Origin: an uncultured Cloacibacillus sp.
GTDB lineage: Bacteria > Synergistota > Synergistia > Synergistales > Synergistaceae
Length of the DNA stretch: 28,181 bases
Assembly (NCBI GenBank): GCA_900545755.1
Contig: URAG01000029.1
Span: 1-28,181 of the forward strand
Reading direction: 5' to 3'
Part shown: in pieces, positions 8,065 to 16,550 of the stretch
How positions within the stretch are numbered: position 1 is the first letter of the stretch
Layout: every line of letters starts with the position of its first letter
Notes under the pieces: model-generated
The model's input: only the letters and a program-made list of their open reading frames with translations
Database searches by the model: none
Told to the model about the DNA's origin: nothing
Translations under genes and position numbers: made by a program

Positions 8065-10017
8065 TTATAATTTATTTTTGCTAGAACCAATAAATCTCTG
8101 TGACAGATATACACATATCAAGAATACTAAACCGACTATGTCTGTAAAAGCATCAGGTTTAATTAAACAGAATGAGGCTGCGAGTAGGATAACCCTTTCA
8201 TAGATTCGTAAGTGTCTGCACCAATATCCACTGGCTGCACAAGCAAGTGCAAAAGTACCAATTAATGAAGTAATGATGTACCTACCAATTAACAATTTAG
8301 ATGAAACACCGATGAATAAAAGTTCTGGATTATATACAAATGCGTATGGAACAATAAATCCTGCCAGGGCGATTTTCACGGCATTAAGCCCAGTTTGCAT
8401 CGGTTGTGAACCTGCTATGCCTGATGCAGCAAATGCAGCTAGGGCAACTGGTGGCGTAATATCTGCCATAATGCCAAAATATAAAATAAACAGATGGGCC
8501 GCAATTTGAGGAACACCAAACGATTGAATTGCAGGAGCAGCCATTGTTGCAAGAATTATGTACTTGGCTGTTGTAGGTAACCCCATACCTAAAATAATCG
8601 AGGCACACATTGTTAAAACAAGCGTAGGCAGTAACATACCATGTGCGAGATATATTATTGCGTTTGCAATTTTTAACCCTAAACCGCTTAAAGTCACAAC
8701 CCCAATGATAATGCCTGCACAACTGCATGCTATTGCAACCCCAAGCATTGAGCGTGCGCCACTCTCAAGTGCTTCGAATAACGCTTTTTTACTGAATCTT
8801 GTGTTTTTTCTAAGCATAGCGACGGCAATCGTTGAAACTATGCTTATAAGCGCCGATGTCATCGGCGTGTAGCCTTTCAGCAGCAAATATATTATGATAA
8901 TTATTGGTAGGAAAAGGTGTGCCCCCTCAGATATTGTTTTTTTGAGATCTGGCAGATCTTCTTTAGGAATCCCTTTTAATCCGAGCTTTTTACCTTCCAT
9001 ATGTACCATAATCCACACACCTGCGTAATATAATAATGCAGGTAAAGCGGCTGCTAGTGCAATTTCGACATAAGCTATTCCTAAGAATTGCGCCATTATA
9101 AAAGCAGCAGCCCCCATAATAGGTGGCATTATCTGTCCGCCAGTAGATGCTGCGGCTTCTACGCCCCCCGCAAATGCGGCAGGGTAGCCAATTTTTTTCA
9201 TTAACGGTATAGTAAAAACACCAGTAGTTACAGTATTAGCGACAGAACTCCCAGATATTGTTCCGAATAAGCAGCTCCCAAAAACTGACACCTTCGCGGG
9301 ACCACCTACACGATGCCCAGCTAATATTAAGGCTAAATCTATAAAAAATTTACCTAAGCCAGACTTCTGTAAAAAAGCGCCAAAAAGTACAAACATGAAA
9401 ACAAACGTAGCTGAGACACCGAGAGGCAAGCCGAATATACCTTCTGTAGAAATATACATGTGGCTCATTATTCTATTTATTGAAAATCCACGGTGTCCCA
9501 TAAAACCAGGTATATATGGCCCTATTTTCGCATATATTAGGAAGAATACGGCGACAATAACCATTGGCATACCGATTACCCTTCTTGTTGCCTCTAAAAT
9601 AAGTATAGTTAATACTGTGCCCAATAATACATCTGTACCTGTTGCCATTCCACCCTGCATCATTATATCTTTATAGAAAATGGTAATATATAAACATGAT
9701 GCTGCGCTAATGCATGCAAGAACGATATCGAATATATCCATCTTCGACCTAGAGCTTTTGGACGATATCGGATATAGTAAAAAACCTAAAGACATAGCGA
9801 ATGCTAAATGTACAGATCGTTGAATTTGAGCAGGGAACACTCCAAATGCAGCAGTATATAATTGAAATAAAGAAAATAATATACAAATTAGTGAAATTAC
9901 AATACCCCATTTACCTTTTAACTTTCTGAAGGTGGATTCCTTATCAAATCTTTCAAGCATTTCTTCTGCTGCTTTTTCATTCTCTGCAGCATTAAATTCT
10001 TTGGTATCTAGATTCAT
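8065..10017 (-). CDS. TRAP transporter permease, fused small and large subunits (TAXI type)
   Basis: Inner-membrane sodium-coupled permease of 650 residues with many hydrophobic helices. Its length and the pairing with a TAXI binding protein fit the fused DctQM-type permeases. The large-subunit signature is visible in GGVEAAASTGGQIMPPIMGAAAFIMAQFLG, written here as GGVEAAASTGGQ followed by IMPPIMGAAAF, and in ILGMGLPTTAKYI and MADITPPVALAAFAASGIAG. The cytosolic N-terminus is charged (residues 1-40), then helices begin at about residue 40. ATG 10017 has a good AAAGGAGATGA upstream. The solute-binding gene lies immediately upstream in transcription order, separated by a hairpin, and the aminotransferase lies 16 bases downstream. 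It imports an organic acid captured by the TAXI protein. The gene is AT-rich compared with the rest of the right-hand region. Confidence 0.9.
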   Translation of the reverse strand: MNLDTKEFNAAENEKAAEEMLERFDKESTFRKLKGKWGIVISLICILFSLFQLYTAAFGVFPAQIQRSVHLAFAMSLGFLLYPISSKSSRSKMDIFDIVLACISAASCLYITIFYKDIMMQGGMATGTDVLLGTVLTILILEATRRVIGMPMVIVAVFFLIYAKIGPYIPGFMGHRGFSINRIMSHMYISTEGIFGLPLGVSATFVFMFVLFGAFLQKSGLGKFFIDLALILAGHRVGGPAKVSVFGSCLFGTISGSSVANTVTTGVFTIPLMKKIGYPAAFAGGVEAAASTGGQIMPPIMGAAAFIMAQFLGIAYVEIALAAALPALLYYAGVWIMVHMEGKKLGLKGIPKEDLPDLKKTISEGAHLFLPIIIIIYLLLKGYTPMTSALISIVSTIAVAMLRKNTRFSKKALFEALESGARSMLGVAIACSCAGIIIGVVTLSGLGLKIANAIIYLAHGMLLPTLVLTMCASIILGMGLPTTAKYIILATMAAPAIQSFGVPQIAAHLFILYFGIMADITPPVALAAFAASGIAGSQPMQTGLNAVKIALAGFIVPYAFVYNPELLFIGVSSKLLIGRYIITSLIGTFALACAASGYWCRHLRIYERVILLAASFCLIKPDAFTDIVGLVFLICVYLSQRFIGSSKNKL

Positions 10018-10083
10018 AAGACGTCATCTCCTTTGATGATTATTTTTCTGCAGACGCGGATGCATATAAACTAAAATAAAGAA

Positions 10084-10116
10084 CCTTCATCGCAGTAATA
10101 TGACAATCGATGAAGG
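10084..10116 (-). terminator. Intercistronic hairpin between TAXI and TRAP permease genes
   Basis: CCTTCATCG and CGATGAAGG form a 9-bp stem with a 15-base loop. On the minus strand it is followed by TTCTTTATTTTAG. Its position just after the binding-protein stop suggests partial termination or 3'-end protection, giving more binding protein than permease. Confidence 0.6.
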
Positions 10117-10136
10117 CTCATGAAAGTTTTGTGTTA

Positions 10137-11093
10137 TTATTTAATTATACCTTTCTCCTTAAAATATTTTTCTGCGCCGGGATGAAGTTTTATTGCGATG
10201 CCGTCAAGCGCTGTTTCAAGAGACATCCCTTCTGCTGCAGAATGTGCAGCTTTTATTTCATCCAAATTTTCAAAAATTGCCTTTGTCATCTCATATACCA
10301 GTTCTTCTGGCAATTTAGCGTCTGCAATGAGAAGGGCCTGTACTGCTACCGTCTCATATGGTTCTGTTTGATATTTATATGTATTAGCTGGAATACTTAC
10401 TGGTGTATAGAAAGGATATTGTGCCACTAACTTATCTCTTAAGGTACCACCAACGGGAAGTAACGTAACTTTATTGAGAGAGTTCAAATCATGTACAATT
10501 GCGGCTGGAACACTTGAGTTTGTATGAAAAGCATCAATGTGACCGTCTTTAAAATGTTCTGAAGATTCGCTGAAAGATAAATAAAATGGTTCTATATCAT
10601 CATATGTTATACCAGCAGTATTTAATATCTGGCGCAATGTGACTTCATTACCGCTACCAGGTGCACCGACAGAAACTGGTTTGCCCTTTAAATCCTCGAT
10701 TGTCTTTATGTTGCTTTCACCTTGTGCAATAATGTGCGTGGTGTCGGGGTAAATCCTACAAATTGCGGTAAAGTTTGGATATTTTTGTTTAAACATTTCC
10801 ATGCCATTAGTAGCATAGTATGTTATGTCCGTTTGTATTAACGCAAGATCAATATCCCCCATTCCAAGTAAATGCGCATTATTGACAGAACCGTCTGTTG
10901 TTTGTACTGTAATATTCACATCAGGAGCATGTTTATTAATTGTGCTTGCAATGGCTCCTCCTAAGGGGAAATACGTGCCAGCTGTACCACCTGTTCCCAT
11001 ACTTAATTCTTTGGCACATGCAATATTCACTGATGTCATAGCAACCGCAAATACTAATATAGGAAGAATCCACAGACGATATTTTTTTAGCAT
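10137..11093 (-). CDS. TAXI-family TRAP transporter solute-binding protein
   Basis: Periplasmic substrate-binding subunit of 318 residues. A signal peptide is clear: MLKKYR, a hydrophobic core (WILPILVFAVAMTSVNI) and an ACA site, so cleavage is likely after A27. The mature protein opens with ELSMGTGGTAGTYFPLGGAIA, the hallmark of TAXI proteins, here seen as MGTGGTAGTYFPLGG. This is followed by LLGMGDIDLALIQTDI and later GKPVSVGAPGSGNEVT. The start ATG 11093 has an ideal AAGGAGG site. It is the first gene of the transporter group, with a 38-base dyad (11120-11157) directly upstream that probably controls it. Family ligands include glutamate, other dicarboxylates and organic acids. The ligand here is not evident. 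Confidence 0.92.
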   Translation of the reverse strand: MLKKYRLWILPILVFAVAMTSVNIACAKELSMGTGGTAGTYFPLGGAIASTINKHAPDVNITVQTTDGSVNNAHLLGMGDIDLALIQTDITYYATNGMEMFKQKYPNFTAICRIYPDTTHIIAQGESNIKTIEDLKGKPVSVGAPGSGNEVTLRQILNTAGITYDDIEPFYLSFSESSEHFKDGHIDAFHTNSSVPAAIVHDLNSLNKVTLLPVGGTLRDKLVAQYPFYTPVSIPANTYKYQTEPYETVAVQALLIADAKLPEELVYEMTKAIFENLDEIKAAHSAAEGMSLETALDGIAIKLHPGAEKYFKEKGIIK

Positions 11094-11119
11094 AGAAGCT
11101 CCTCCTTCTTAATCTTCCA

Positions 11120-11157
11120 GCATTATATTGTGCTACGTATGGCACAGCATATAATGC
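11120..11157. promoter_or_regulatory. 38-base dyad upstream of the TAXI gene, candidate operator
   Basis: Outer arms GCATTATAT and ATATAATGC are exact complements, and inner arms TGTGC and GCACA pair around TACGTATG. On the minus strand it contains a TATAAT that could be a -10 box. It lies 27 bases before the TAXI start codon, so it could be a repressor site over the promoter or a 5'-leader hairpin. Confidence 0.55.
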
Positions 11158-11291
11158 TTAATTAAATACTTATCTGACATGAAAAGTAATCTCACTATTT
11201 AGTGTTAGGTGTTTTATATCGCCTCCTAGTCCAATAACAAACAACGAAAGCTGATACTCCTTTCATATTTCTGCCATTTTATGTCATAGAT

Positions 11292-12191
11292 TCACTTGTT
11301 CAATTTGATTGAACGGAATAATACGTCAAGGAATTTCTCATATACCTTTATCATCGCCCCCTTATCTTCATTGCCTAAGCCCTCAAGCAGCGCCATTTGA
11401 TAAGTCGATGTCGCGGCGTGCAGCACAGGAAGAGGAATGCTTCTCTGCGCAGAAAGCTCCGCGGCGCTGATAAGATCTTTATATGCGTTTTTCATTTGGT
11501 AACCTTCGGAGAAAATGCCTTTTAATATTCTTGGAATGAAAAATTCCGAAGCGTAGCTTCTTCCTGTGCCGCTGTTGACGATAGATCCGATTTTATCCGG
11601 ATCAAGACCCAGTTTGACGGCCATCGGCAGTATTTCTGCAAGAGCAGCTGCATTAATATCAAAAAGCAACTGATTGATGAGCTTCGTTAATTGCCCGCTG
11701 CCTGGTGCGCCCATGTAAAGGATGTTATTGCCAATCATTTCAAAATATGGTTTTACGTATTCAAATGTCTCCTGTTCTCCGCCACACATGACCGACAAAG
11801 TACCTTCTTTGGCGCGGGCTTCCATCCCTGAAACTGGGGCATCTAAGAAACGTATATTTTTATCCAGAAGTATATCGTGAAGCTCTATTGTTGCATTGTA
11901 TGAAATCGTACTTAGATCTACAACAATTTTGTTACTGCTAAGGTTGTTTATCAGCCCGTTTGCTCCTATCAACGTGCCTTTAACGATTTCTGTGTTAGGC
12001 AATGAAAGGAAAATGATATCGCTCTCCGCAATTTGCTTGATGTCGTTTGCTGTTTCTGCTCCAATTTCTGTAAATTCATGGTAGACTGAATCGCATATAT
12101 CATAAACGATTACTTCACCATGATTTTTCTTGGCCATGTTTAGAGCCATATTTTTCCCCATTTTACCCAGCCCGATAAAACCGAGTTTCAT
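11292..12191 (-). CDS. 3-hydroxyisobutyrate dehydrogenase family oxidoreductase
   Basis: Beta-hydroxyacid dehydrogenase of 299 residues. The Rossmann nucleotide-binding loop is GFIGLGKMGKNM (4-15). The substrate-binding signature is LDAPVSGMEARAKEGTLS (116-133). The catalytic lysine is in GSGQLTKLINQ (K170). Relatives interconvert 3-hydroxy acids with aldehydes or semialdehydes using NAD(P) (3-hydroxyisobutyrate dehydrogenase, tartronate semialdehyde reductase). ATG 12191 is supported by AAGGAGCGAGG upstream. It lies 45 bases downstream of the dehydratase in the same direction and about 200 bases upstream of the TAXI gene. That suggests a shared pathway: dehydration of a hydroxylated acid, redox of a hydroxy acid, and uptake. 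Its base composition is lower in GC than that of the adjacent dehydratase. Confidence 0.88.
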   Translation of the reverse strand: MKLGFIGLGKMGKNMALNMAKKNHGEVIVYDICDSVYHEFTEIGAETANDIKQIAESDIIFLSLPNTEIVKGTLIGANGLINNLSSNKIVVDLSTISYNATIELHDILLDKNIRFLDAPVSGMEARAKEGTLSVMCGGEQETFEYVKPYFEMIGNNILYMGAPGSGQLTKLINQLLFDINAAALAEILPMAVKLGLDPDKIGSIVNSGTGRSYASEFFIPRILKGIFSEGYQMKNAYKDLISAAELSAQRSIPLPVLHAATSTYQMALLEGLGNEDKGAMIKVYEKFLDVLFRSIKLNK

Positions 12192-12236
12192 TGTCCTCGC
12201 TCCTTATTTTGCCATATTTAAGATAAGATTTAAGAC

Positions 12237-13898
12237 TTATTCGTTGTCTTGATATAACCACAAACAACCCTTTTCGGCGCCTTGTACCATCGTTCTATAC
12301 GCCGATAATACTCCAGGGGCAATACGGTTTGGGCGTTTGACGTGCGTCAGCCGTTCCGCTATTTCTTCGTCCGAAAGCGCGACGTTTATCGTCTTTGCGT
12401 CGATGTCTATCGTGATCATGTCGCCGTCGCGGATGGCGGCTATCGGGCCTCCGTCCCACGCCTCGGGCGAGATGTGTCCAACGCACGGGCCGCGCGTCGC
12501 GCCGGAGTAGCGTCCGTCGGTTATCATCGCGACGCTCGTGTGCAGCCCCATGCCGACGAGCATTGCGGCGGGAATGGACATCTCGCGCATTCCAGGGCCG
12601 CCCTTCGGCCCTTCGTAGCGGATGACGAGGACGCAGCCCGGCTTGATTTCTTTATTCATCATGAAATCGCGCAGCTCTTCCTCGGAGTCGAAGCAGACGG
12701 CGGGGCCTGTGTGACGGAACATCTCCGGCACGACGCCGCTCTTTTTGATAAGGCAGCCCTCGGGCGCTATGTTGCCGTAGAGTACGGCGAAGCATCCGTC
12801 CGGGTAGAGCGGGTCGTCATCGCTGTGTATGACTTCGGGATTCACGCGGCGGCTGAAGCCGTCGAGATACTCGCCGAGCGTGCCGCCCATCGCGAGCTTT
12901 GCGTCGAGGTTGAGATGCCGCTTTATCGCCTTGAGCGTCGCGCCTACGCCGCCGGCCTTGTGGTAATCGCTGATGTTATATTTTGAAGACGGCTTGAATT
13001 TCGCGACAACGGGGATGTCTTTCTGGATTTTGTCAAATTCTGCGAGCGTCAGCCCGACGCCCATGACGTTCGCGAGAGCGCAGACGTGCAGCTGCGCGTT
13101 GGTCGAGCCGCCGGTTGCGGAGACGTGGCGCAGACCGTTGACGAGCGACTCCTTCGTAACGATGTCTGAGAAGCGCACCCCCTGTTTCGCAAGCTCTACT
13201 GAGCGTTCGCCGACGGCGCGCGCCTGCCGCACTTTCTCGGCGGAGCAGAAGAGCGTCGTCGTCGAGTCGAACGGCGTCAGCCCGATGACCTCGGAGAAAA
13301 CGCCCATAGTGTTCGCTGTGCCGTACATCGAGCATGTGCCGCACGAATGGCAGATGTTTTTCTTAAAATTGCGGAATTCCTCCGAAGAGATCTTTTCCGC
13401 ACGAAATGCGCCGATGGATTCCTTGAGGTCCGGCGTAACGTAGACGTGCTCGCCGTCGTCGTAAGGGACCATGCAGCCTGCCGTGAGGAATAGACACGGC
13501 TTATTGAGCGAGGCCGCCGCCATCAGCATTCCCGGCACGATTTTGTCGCAGGAACATAAAAAGACGAGGCCGTCGAAATCATGCGCGCGCGCCATGCACT
13601 CTGCCGCGCCCGCGATGAGGTCGCGCGAAGGCAGGATGTAGTGCATGCCGAGCCCCTGCGCCATCCCGTCGCACGGTGCGGGGACGTTGAACTCCGCGGG
13701 AGTCCCCCCCGCAGCCCAGACGCCCTCGGCTACATGCTGTGCCAGCTCGCGCAGCGGCTTGTGTCCCGGGTTCGCGTCCGTGTAGGAATTGACGATGCCG
13801 ATGACGGGCTTGTTCAGCTCTTTCTCTCCATAACCGCATGAGCTCATCAAACCGACATAATATGCTTGAGTCGGGTCTTGTGTATCATGGTTTCCCAT
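12237..13898 (-). CDS. IlvD/Edd family dehydratase (dihydroxy-acid or sugar-acid dehydratase)
   Basis: Iron-sulfur dehydratase of 553 residues, the usual length of IlvD proteins. Likely cluster and active-site cysteines are in VPAPCDGMA (C76), [11 protein letters not shown] (C115, C117) and [17 protein letters not shown] (C183-C189). The first motif reads DANPGHKPL, without the cysteine of the PCN-type enzymes. The C-terminal half has [11 protein letters not shown] and [21 protein letters not shown], both strongly conserved. Classical IlvD makes 2-keto acids for branched-chain amino acids. The neighbours here (TRAP uptake, beta-hydroxyacid dehydrogenase, aminotransferase, LysR regulator) suggest a catabolic sugar-acid or hydroxy-acid role instead, which is inference. 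ATG 13898 has AAAGGT upstream at a rather long spacing. The gene is GC-rich, unlike the next genes of the group. Confidence 0.88.
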   Translation of the reverse strand: MGNHDTQDPTQAYYVGLMSSCGYGEKELNKPVIGIVNSYTDANPGHKPLRELAQHVAEGVWAAGGTPAEFNVPAPCDGMAQGLGMHYILPSRDLIAGAAECMARAHDFDGLVFLCSCDKIVPGMLMAAASLNKPCLFLTAGCMVPYDDGEHVYVTPDLKESIGAFRAEKISSEEFRNFKKNICHSCGTCSMYGTANTMGVFSEVIGLTPFDSTTTLFCSAEKVRQARAVGERSVELAKQGVRFSDIVTKESLVNGLRHVSATGGSTNAQLHVCALANVMGVGLTLAEFDKIQKDIPVVAKFKPSSKYNISDYHKAGGVGATLKAIKRHLNLDAKLAMGGTLGEYLDGFSRRVNPEVIHSDDDPLYPDGCFAVLYGNIAPEGCLIKKSGVVPEMFRHTGPAVCFDSEEELRDFMMNKEIKPGCVLVIRYEGPKGGPGMREMSIPAAMLVGMGLHTSVAMITDGRYSGATRGPCVGHISPEAWDGGPIAAIRDGDMITIDIDAKTINVALSDEEIAERLTHVKRPNRIAPGVLSAYRTMVQGAEKGCLWLYQDNE

Positions 13899-13968
13899 TT
13901 GTTACAGTACCTTTCATTGTCATGTATTTCTTACCTTATGAGAATTCCGTCTTTGCTTCGTTGGTTAT

Positions 13969-13997
13969 AATATAGGCTCTTGAATCACAAAAGTAAA
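13969..13997 (-). promoter_or_regulatory. Candidate promoter of the dehydratase gene
   Basis: On the minus strand TTTACT, a 17-base spacer and TATATT form a plausible -35/-10 pair, about 70 bases before the start codon, in an AT-rich divergent intergenic region. This is prediction by eye only. Confidence 0.4.
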
Positions 13998-14001
13998 ACA
14001 G

Positions 14002-14030
14002 TTAAACTTAATATATTAACAGCTTATATA
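14002..14030 (+). promoter_or_regulatory. Candidate LysR promoter containing a 12-bp palindrome
   Basis: TTAAAC, a 17-base spacer and TATATA resemble a -35/-10 pair. The spacer includes the perfect palindrome TTAATATATTAA (14008-14019), which fits the T-N11-A style of LysR binding sites. A regulator bound here could repress its own gene and activate the divergent dehydratase. Confidence 0.4.
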
Positions 14031-14080
14031 TTGTTATAAATTAATATAGCTAGAGAATGCTTTAGAAGAGGGGATGAAAT

Positions 14081-15031
14081 ATGACGAACGGCGAAAGATT
14101 ATTCCTAGTGCTTGCAGAGGAGCTGAACTTCGGACGCGCGGCGAAGAAGTGTTTTATCAGCCAGCAAAGCCTAAGCGACCACATCAAGCGGCTCGAAGAA
14201 CATTATGGCATGAGCTTATTCACGCGCCGCCCCTCCGTCGCGCTGACGGAAGCTGGGCGCGCTGTGCAGCGTTCGCTGCTCGCGGTCAGAAATTTGGAAC
14301 AAGGACTCGATGCGGAGCTGTCTGAAATACAGCGCGGCGCGACAGGAACGCTGAGGCTCGGCATGAACTACACCCGCGCTAAAATAATAATCCCAGAGCT
14401 TTTCAGATGGTGCCGTGTGAAATATCCAAATGTGAAGATAGAACTGACTCTCGAAGAAACTATGACAATGCAGGAGCTGCTGCGGAAGGGCAAGCTTGAT
14501 TGTTTTTTAGGCGTCAACGCCGTCACGCCGACTGATATGCGCGTGCGCCCTCTCGCGAACGAAGGAATTTTTCTTGTCGCAACGTCTCGATATTTACGCG
14601 AACGTGCAAATATCGAGACGCCGAACTGCGATGTCTCTGAAGAAGCCGTAAATCTCCGCAATTTCGACGGGCTGCCGTTTGTTATGAATTATCCGAAGAG
14701 CACCACATATCAACTCGTCGCCCAGTTTATGGCCTCAAACGATATAAATGTAGAACATGTCCTCTCTGTCAGCGATTATGACATATCGGAGAAGATATGT
14801 CGGACTGGACTGGCGGCGCTGTGCGCACCACAGTTTTTTATCCCGTCTATATTGAAGGGCAACGACGGACGTCCGGACGATGAGCGGCTGTATGCCATGC
14901 CGGTCTTGGGGCTTGGTTGCGCGCTGCGTTTTGAGCTCATATATAACGGGCTGCCTCGTTATCCTCGTTTTGTGCTGGACTGTTTTGACAAGATAGAAGA
15001 GATATCGTGGGTGGATGGTGTCCCGGCTTGA
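14081..15031 (+). CDS. LysR-family transcriptional regulator
   Basis: DNA-binding regulator of 316 residues. The N-terminal winged helix-turn-helix is LNFGRAAKKCFISQQSLSDH followed by IKRLEEHYGMSLFTRR (about 12-48), in the family pattern. The C-terminal effector domain begins at about residue 90 with GTLRLGMNYTRAKIIIPELF and ends with the usual NGLPRYP region. ATG 14081 is preceded by GAGGGGATGAAAT. It is transcribed divergently from the dehydratase across a 180-base AT-rich gap, the standard arrangement for a LysR regulator of the adjacent pathway. It is therefore probably the regulator of the dehydratase, dehydrogenase and TRAP genes, responding to a pathway acid. The effector cannot be named. 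Confidence 0.92.
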   Translation: MTNGERLFLVLAEELNFGRAAKKCFISQQSLSDHIKRLEEHYGMSLFTRRPSVALTEAGRAVQRSLLAVRNLEQGLDAELSEIQRGATGTLRLGMNYTRAKIIIPELFRWCRVKYPNVKIELTLEETMTMQELLRKGKLDCFLGVNAVTPTDMRVRPLANEGIFLVATSRYLRERANIETPNCDVSEEAVNLRNFDGLPFVMNYPKSTTYQLVAQFMASNDINVEHVLSVSDYDISEKICRTGLAALCAPQFFIPSILKGNDGRPDDERLYAMPVLGLGCALRFELIYNGLPRYPRFVLDCFDKIEEISWVDGVPA

Positions 15032-15111
15032 GACCAGGCGTAGTGGCGACGCTTCATCATATATTTTGTGGGAAGCACCGAAGCTGAACCTGAGATGTGC
15101 GCCCGGATGCG

Positions 15112-15127
15112 GTACAAATGTTTGTAC
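15112..15127. repeat. 16-base inverted repeat downstream of lysR
   Basis: GTACAAA and TTTGTAC flank a two-base centre. The site lies in the 110-base gap between the LysR stop and the rpsI terminator. It may be a protein-binding site or a small hairpin at the end of the LysR transcript. No T-run follows directly. Confidence 0.35.
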
Positions 15128-15130
15128 GAA

Positions 15131-15173
15131 TAGCATATAAAACAGCCGCCGCTTCGTGTGAAGCGGCGGCTGT
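15131..15173 (-). terminator. Rho-independent terminator of the rplM-rpsI operon
   Basis: ACAGCCGCCGCTTC and GAAGCGGCGGCTGT form a 14-bp perfect GC-rich stem with a four-base loop (15142-15173). On the minus strand it is followed by TTTATATGC. It lies 25 bases past the rpsI stop. On the plus side GGCGTTTTCG follows, so it may also stop LysR transcripts. Confidence 0.85.
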
Positions 15174-15198
15174 GGCGTTTTCGTATTTCTCGGGCGGA

Positions 15199-15600
15199 TT
15201 AACGCTTGGAGAACTGCTTGTTGGCGCGGGCGCCTTTGAGGCCGACCTTTTTGCGTTCGACCATGCGCGGGTCGCGCGTGAGGAAGCCGGCTTTTTTGAG
15301 CGCCGGGCGCGCGTTGGGATACATCTTGAGTATCGCGCGGGCGACGCCGAGGCGGATGGCTCCGGCCTGTCCGGTGAGTCCGCCGCCGTGTGTGTTGACG
15401 AACACGTCGATTTTGCCTTCGACGCCTGCAACCGCGAGCGGCTGCACTGCCATCGACGACCAGTAGAAGCGCGGGAGGTAGTCCTTCACTTCACGGTTGT
15501 TAATGAGGAACTGTCCCGTCCCTTCGCAAATGCGGACGCGGGCTATCGCGTTCTTTCTTCTGCCTGTTCCCCAGAGGAAAGCCGATTTTTTCTCTGCCAT
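15199..15600 (-). CDS. rpsI: 30S ribosomal protein S9
   Basis: Small-subunit protein of 133 residues, the normal length. The family sequence is unmistakable: [15 protein letters not shown] near the N-terminus, [23 protein letters not shown] in the middle (seen as [16 protein letters not shown]), and the basic tail ending QFSKR that reaches the P-site tRNA. The start ATG 15600 has AAGGAGAGGGG upstream. It is the last gene of the rplM-rpsI pair, 18 bases after rplM, and is closed by a strong terminator. This pairing is conserved across bacteria. Confidence 0.98.
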   Translation of the reverse strand: MAEKKSAFLWGTGRRKNAIARVRICEGTGQFLINNREVKDYLPRFYWSSMAVQPLAVAGVEGKIDVFVNTHGGGLTGQAGAIRLGVARAILKMYPNARPALKKAGFLTRDPRMVERKKVGLKGARANKQFSKR

Positions 15601-15618
15601 TTTATTCCACCCCTCTCC

Positions 15619-16053
15619 TTAGTCTATCTGCTCGGGCTTCTGAGCCGCGTGCGGATGCGCCGGTCCGGCGTAGACCTTAAGCTTACGGTACATATCGCGT
15701 CCGAGCTTCGTCTTCGGGAGCATTCCCCAGACGACGCGCTCGATGAGGTGCTCGGGACGGCGCTCGAGGACTTCCTTGTAGCTGAGCGTCTTGAGTCCAC
15801 CCGGGTGTCCCGTGTGGCGGCGTATCTTCGACTGGATAAGTTTTTTGCCGGTAAGTCCGACCTTGTCCGCGTTGATGACGACGACGAAGTCGCCGGTGTC
15901 GACGTGCGGCGTGTATGTGGGCTTGTGCTTGCCCGAAAGGATGCGGGCTACCTGTACTGCGAGACGGCCAAGATGCTTGTCGGTGGCGTCGATGAGATAC
16001 CACTTGCGCTCTACTTCTTCGCCCTTGGCCATGTAGGAACGAGTGCCTATCAT
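15619..16053 (-). CDS. rplM: 50S ribosomal protein L13
   Basis: Large-subunit protein of 144 residues. Recognisable blocks are [37 protein letters not shown] (read as [16 protein letters not shown]), [12 protein letters not shown], and [24 protein letters not shown] 16053 has a near-consensus AAGGAGGAAG site and adds seven residues before an internal ATG at 16032 that lacks one, so I keep 16053. It heads the rplM-rpsI pair, downstream of secG. A GC-rich leader of about 185 bases precedes it and may hold a promoter or regulatory RNA. Confidence 0.98.
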   Translation of the reverse strand: MIGTRSYMAKGEEVERKWYLIDATDKHLGRLAVQVARILSGKHKPTYTPHVDTGDFVVVINADKVGLTGKKLIQSKIRRHTGHPGGLKTLSYKEVLERRPEHLIERVVWGMLPKTKLGRDMYRKLKVYAGPAHPHAAQKPEQID

Positions 16054-16238
16054 GGATCTTCCTCCTTAGAAGACGTGGTTGTTCGTAATTATTTATCGCT
16101 CAAAGCGCTTCCCGCCCTCTCCGTCCGCCGCGGCGCGCCTGCCGTAACACAGGCCGCCCGTCGTCGGGAACGCCCTGTCGCCGGCTGTGGGGGACGGCTT
16201 CGGGGCGCGGCGCGGAGTGCGCGTTTAAGTCAGCTTCG

Positions 16239-16466
16239 TTATCTGACGAGTATCTGGATGATCGAGATGACCATGAAAGCCGCCATGAGGCCCGCGGTTA
16301 TCTTCGTGAGGCCGCTCATGCGCTGCCAGGTGCCGCTCATGTCGGCCTGCGTGCCGCCGCCGCCGAAAGCTCCGGTAAATCCGCCCGTCTTTCTCTTCTG
16401 CATCATTACGGCGGCTATCAGCGCTATGCAGACGAGGATGTGAATGACTCCTAAAAGGATTCTCAC
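16239..16466 (-). CDS. secG: Protein-export membrane protein SecG
   Basis: Small translocon subunit of 75 residues with two membrane helices: ILLGVIHILVCIALIAAVMM at the N-terminus and ITAGLMAAFMVISIIQILV at the C-terminus. Between them is the glycine-rich cytosolic loop RKTGGFTGAFGGGG, the SecG hallmark. It associates with SecYE to assist SecA-driven export. ATG 16466 has GGAGGTG upstream. It follows rdgB after an 84-base gap containing a short hairpin, and precedes rplM. Confidence 0.95.
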   Translation of the reverse strand: MRILLGVIHILVCIALIAAVMMQKRKTGGFTGAFGGGGTQADMSGTWQRMSGLTKITAGLMAAFMVISIIQILVR

Positions 16467-16497
16467 AAACTACACCTCCAAAAATTTTATACTCAAA

Positions 16498-16517
16498 GAC
16501 AAAGCTTTTGCTTTGTC
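16498..16517 (-). terminator. Short hairpin between rdgB and secG
   Basis: GACAAAGC and GCTTTGTC flank a four-base loop. On the minus strand TTTGAGTATAAAATTTTT follows. This may be a weak terminator or attenuator after rdgB, with a promoter for secG in the AT-rich bases next to it. Confidence 0.4.
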
Positions 16518-16550
16518 GTGACTGCGCCGTTACACATTGCGTACAGCATA

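Noticed and set aside
16054..16238. Possible tRNA gene between secG and rplM, as seen in some bacteria
   Set aside because: I found no T-loop GGTTCGA-type sequence or acceptor stem on either strand.
15097..16443. Plus-strand 448-codon open frame
   Set aside because: It runs antisense through rpsI, rplM and part of secG, which are certain.
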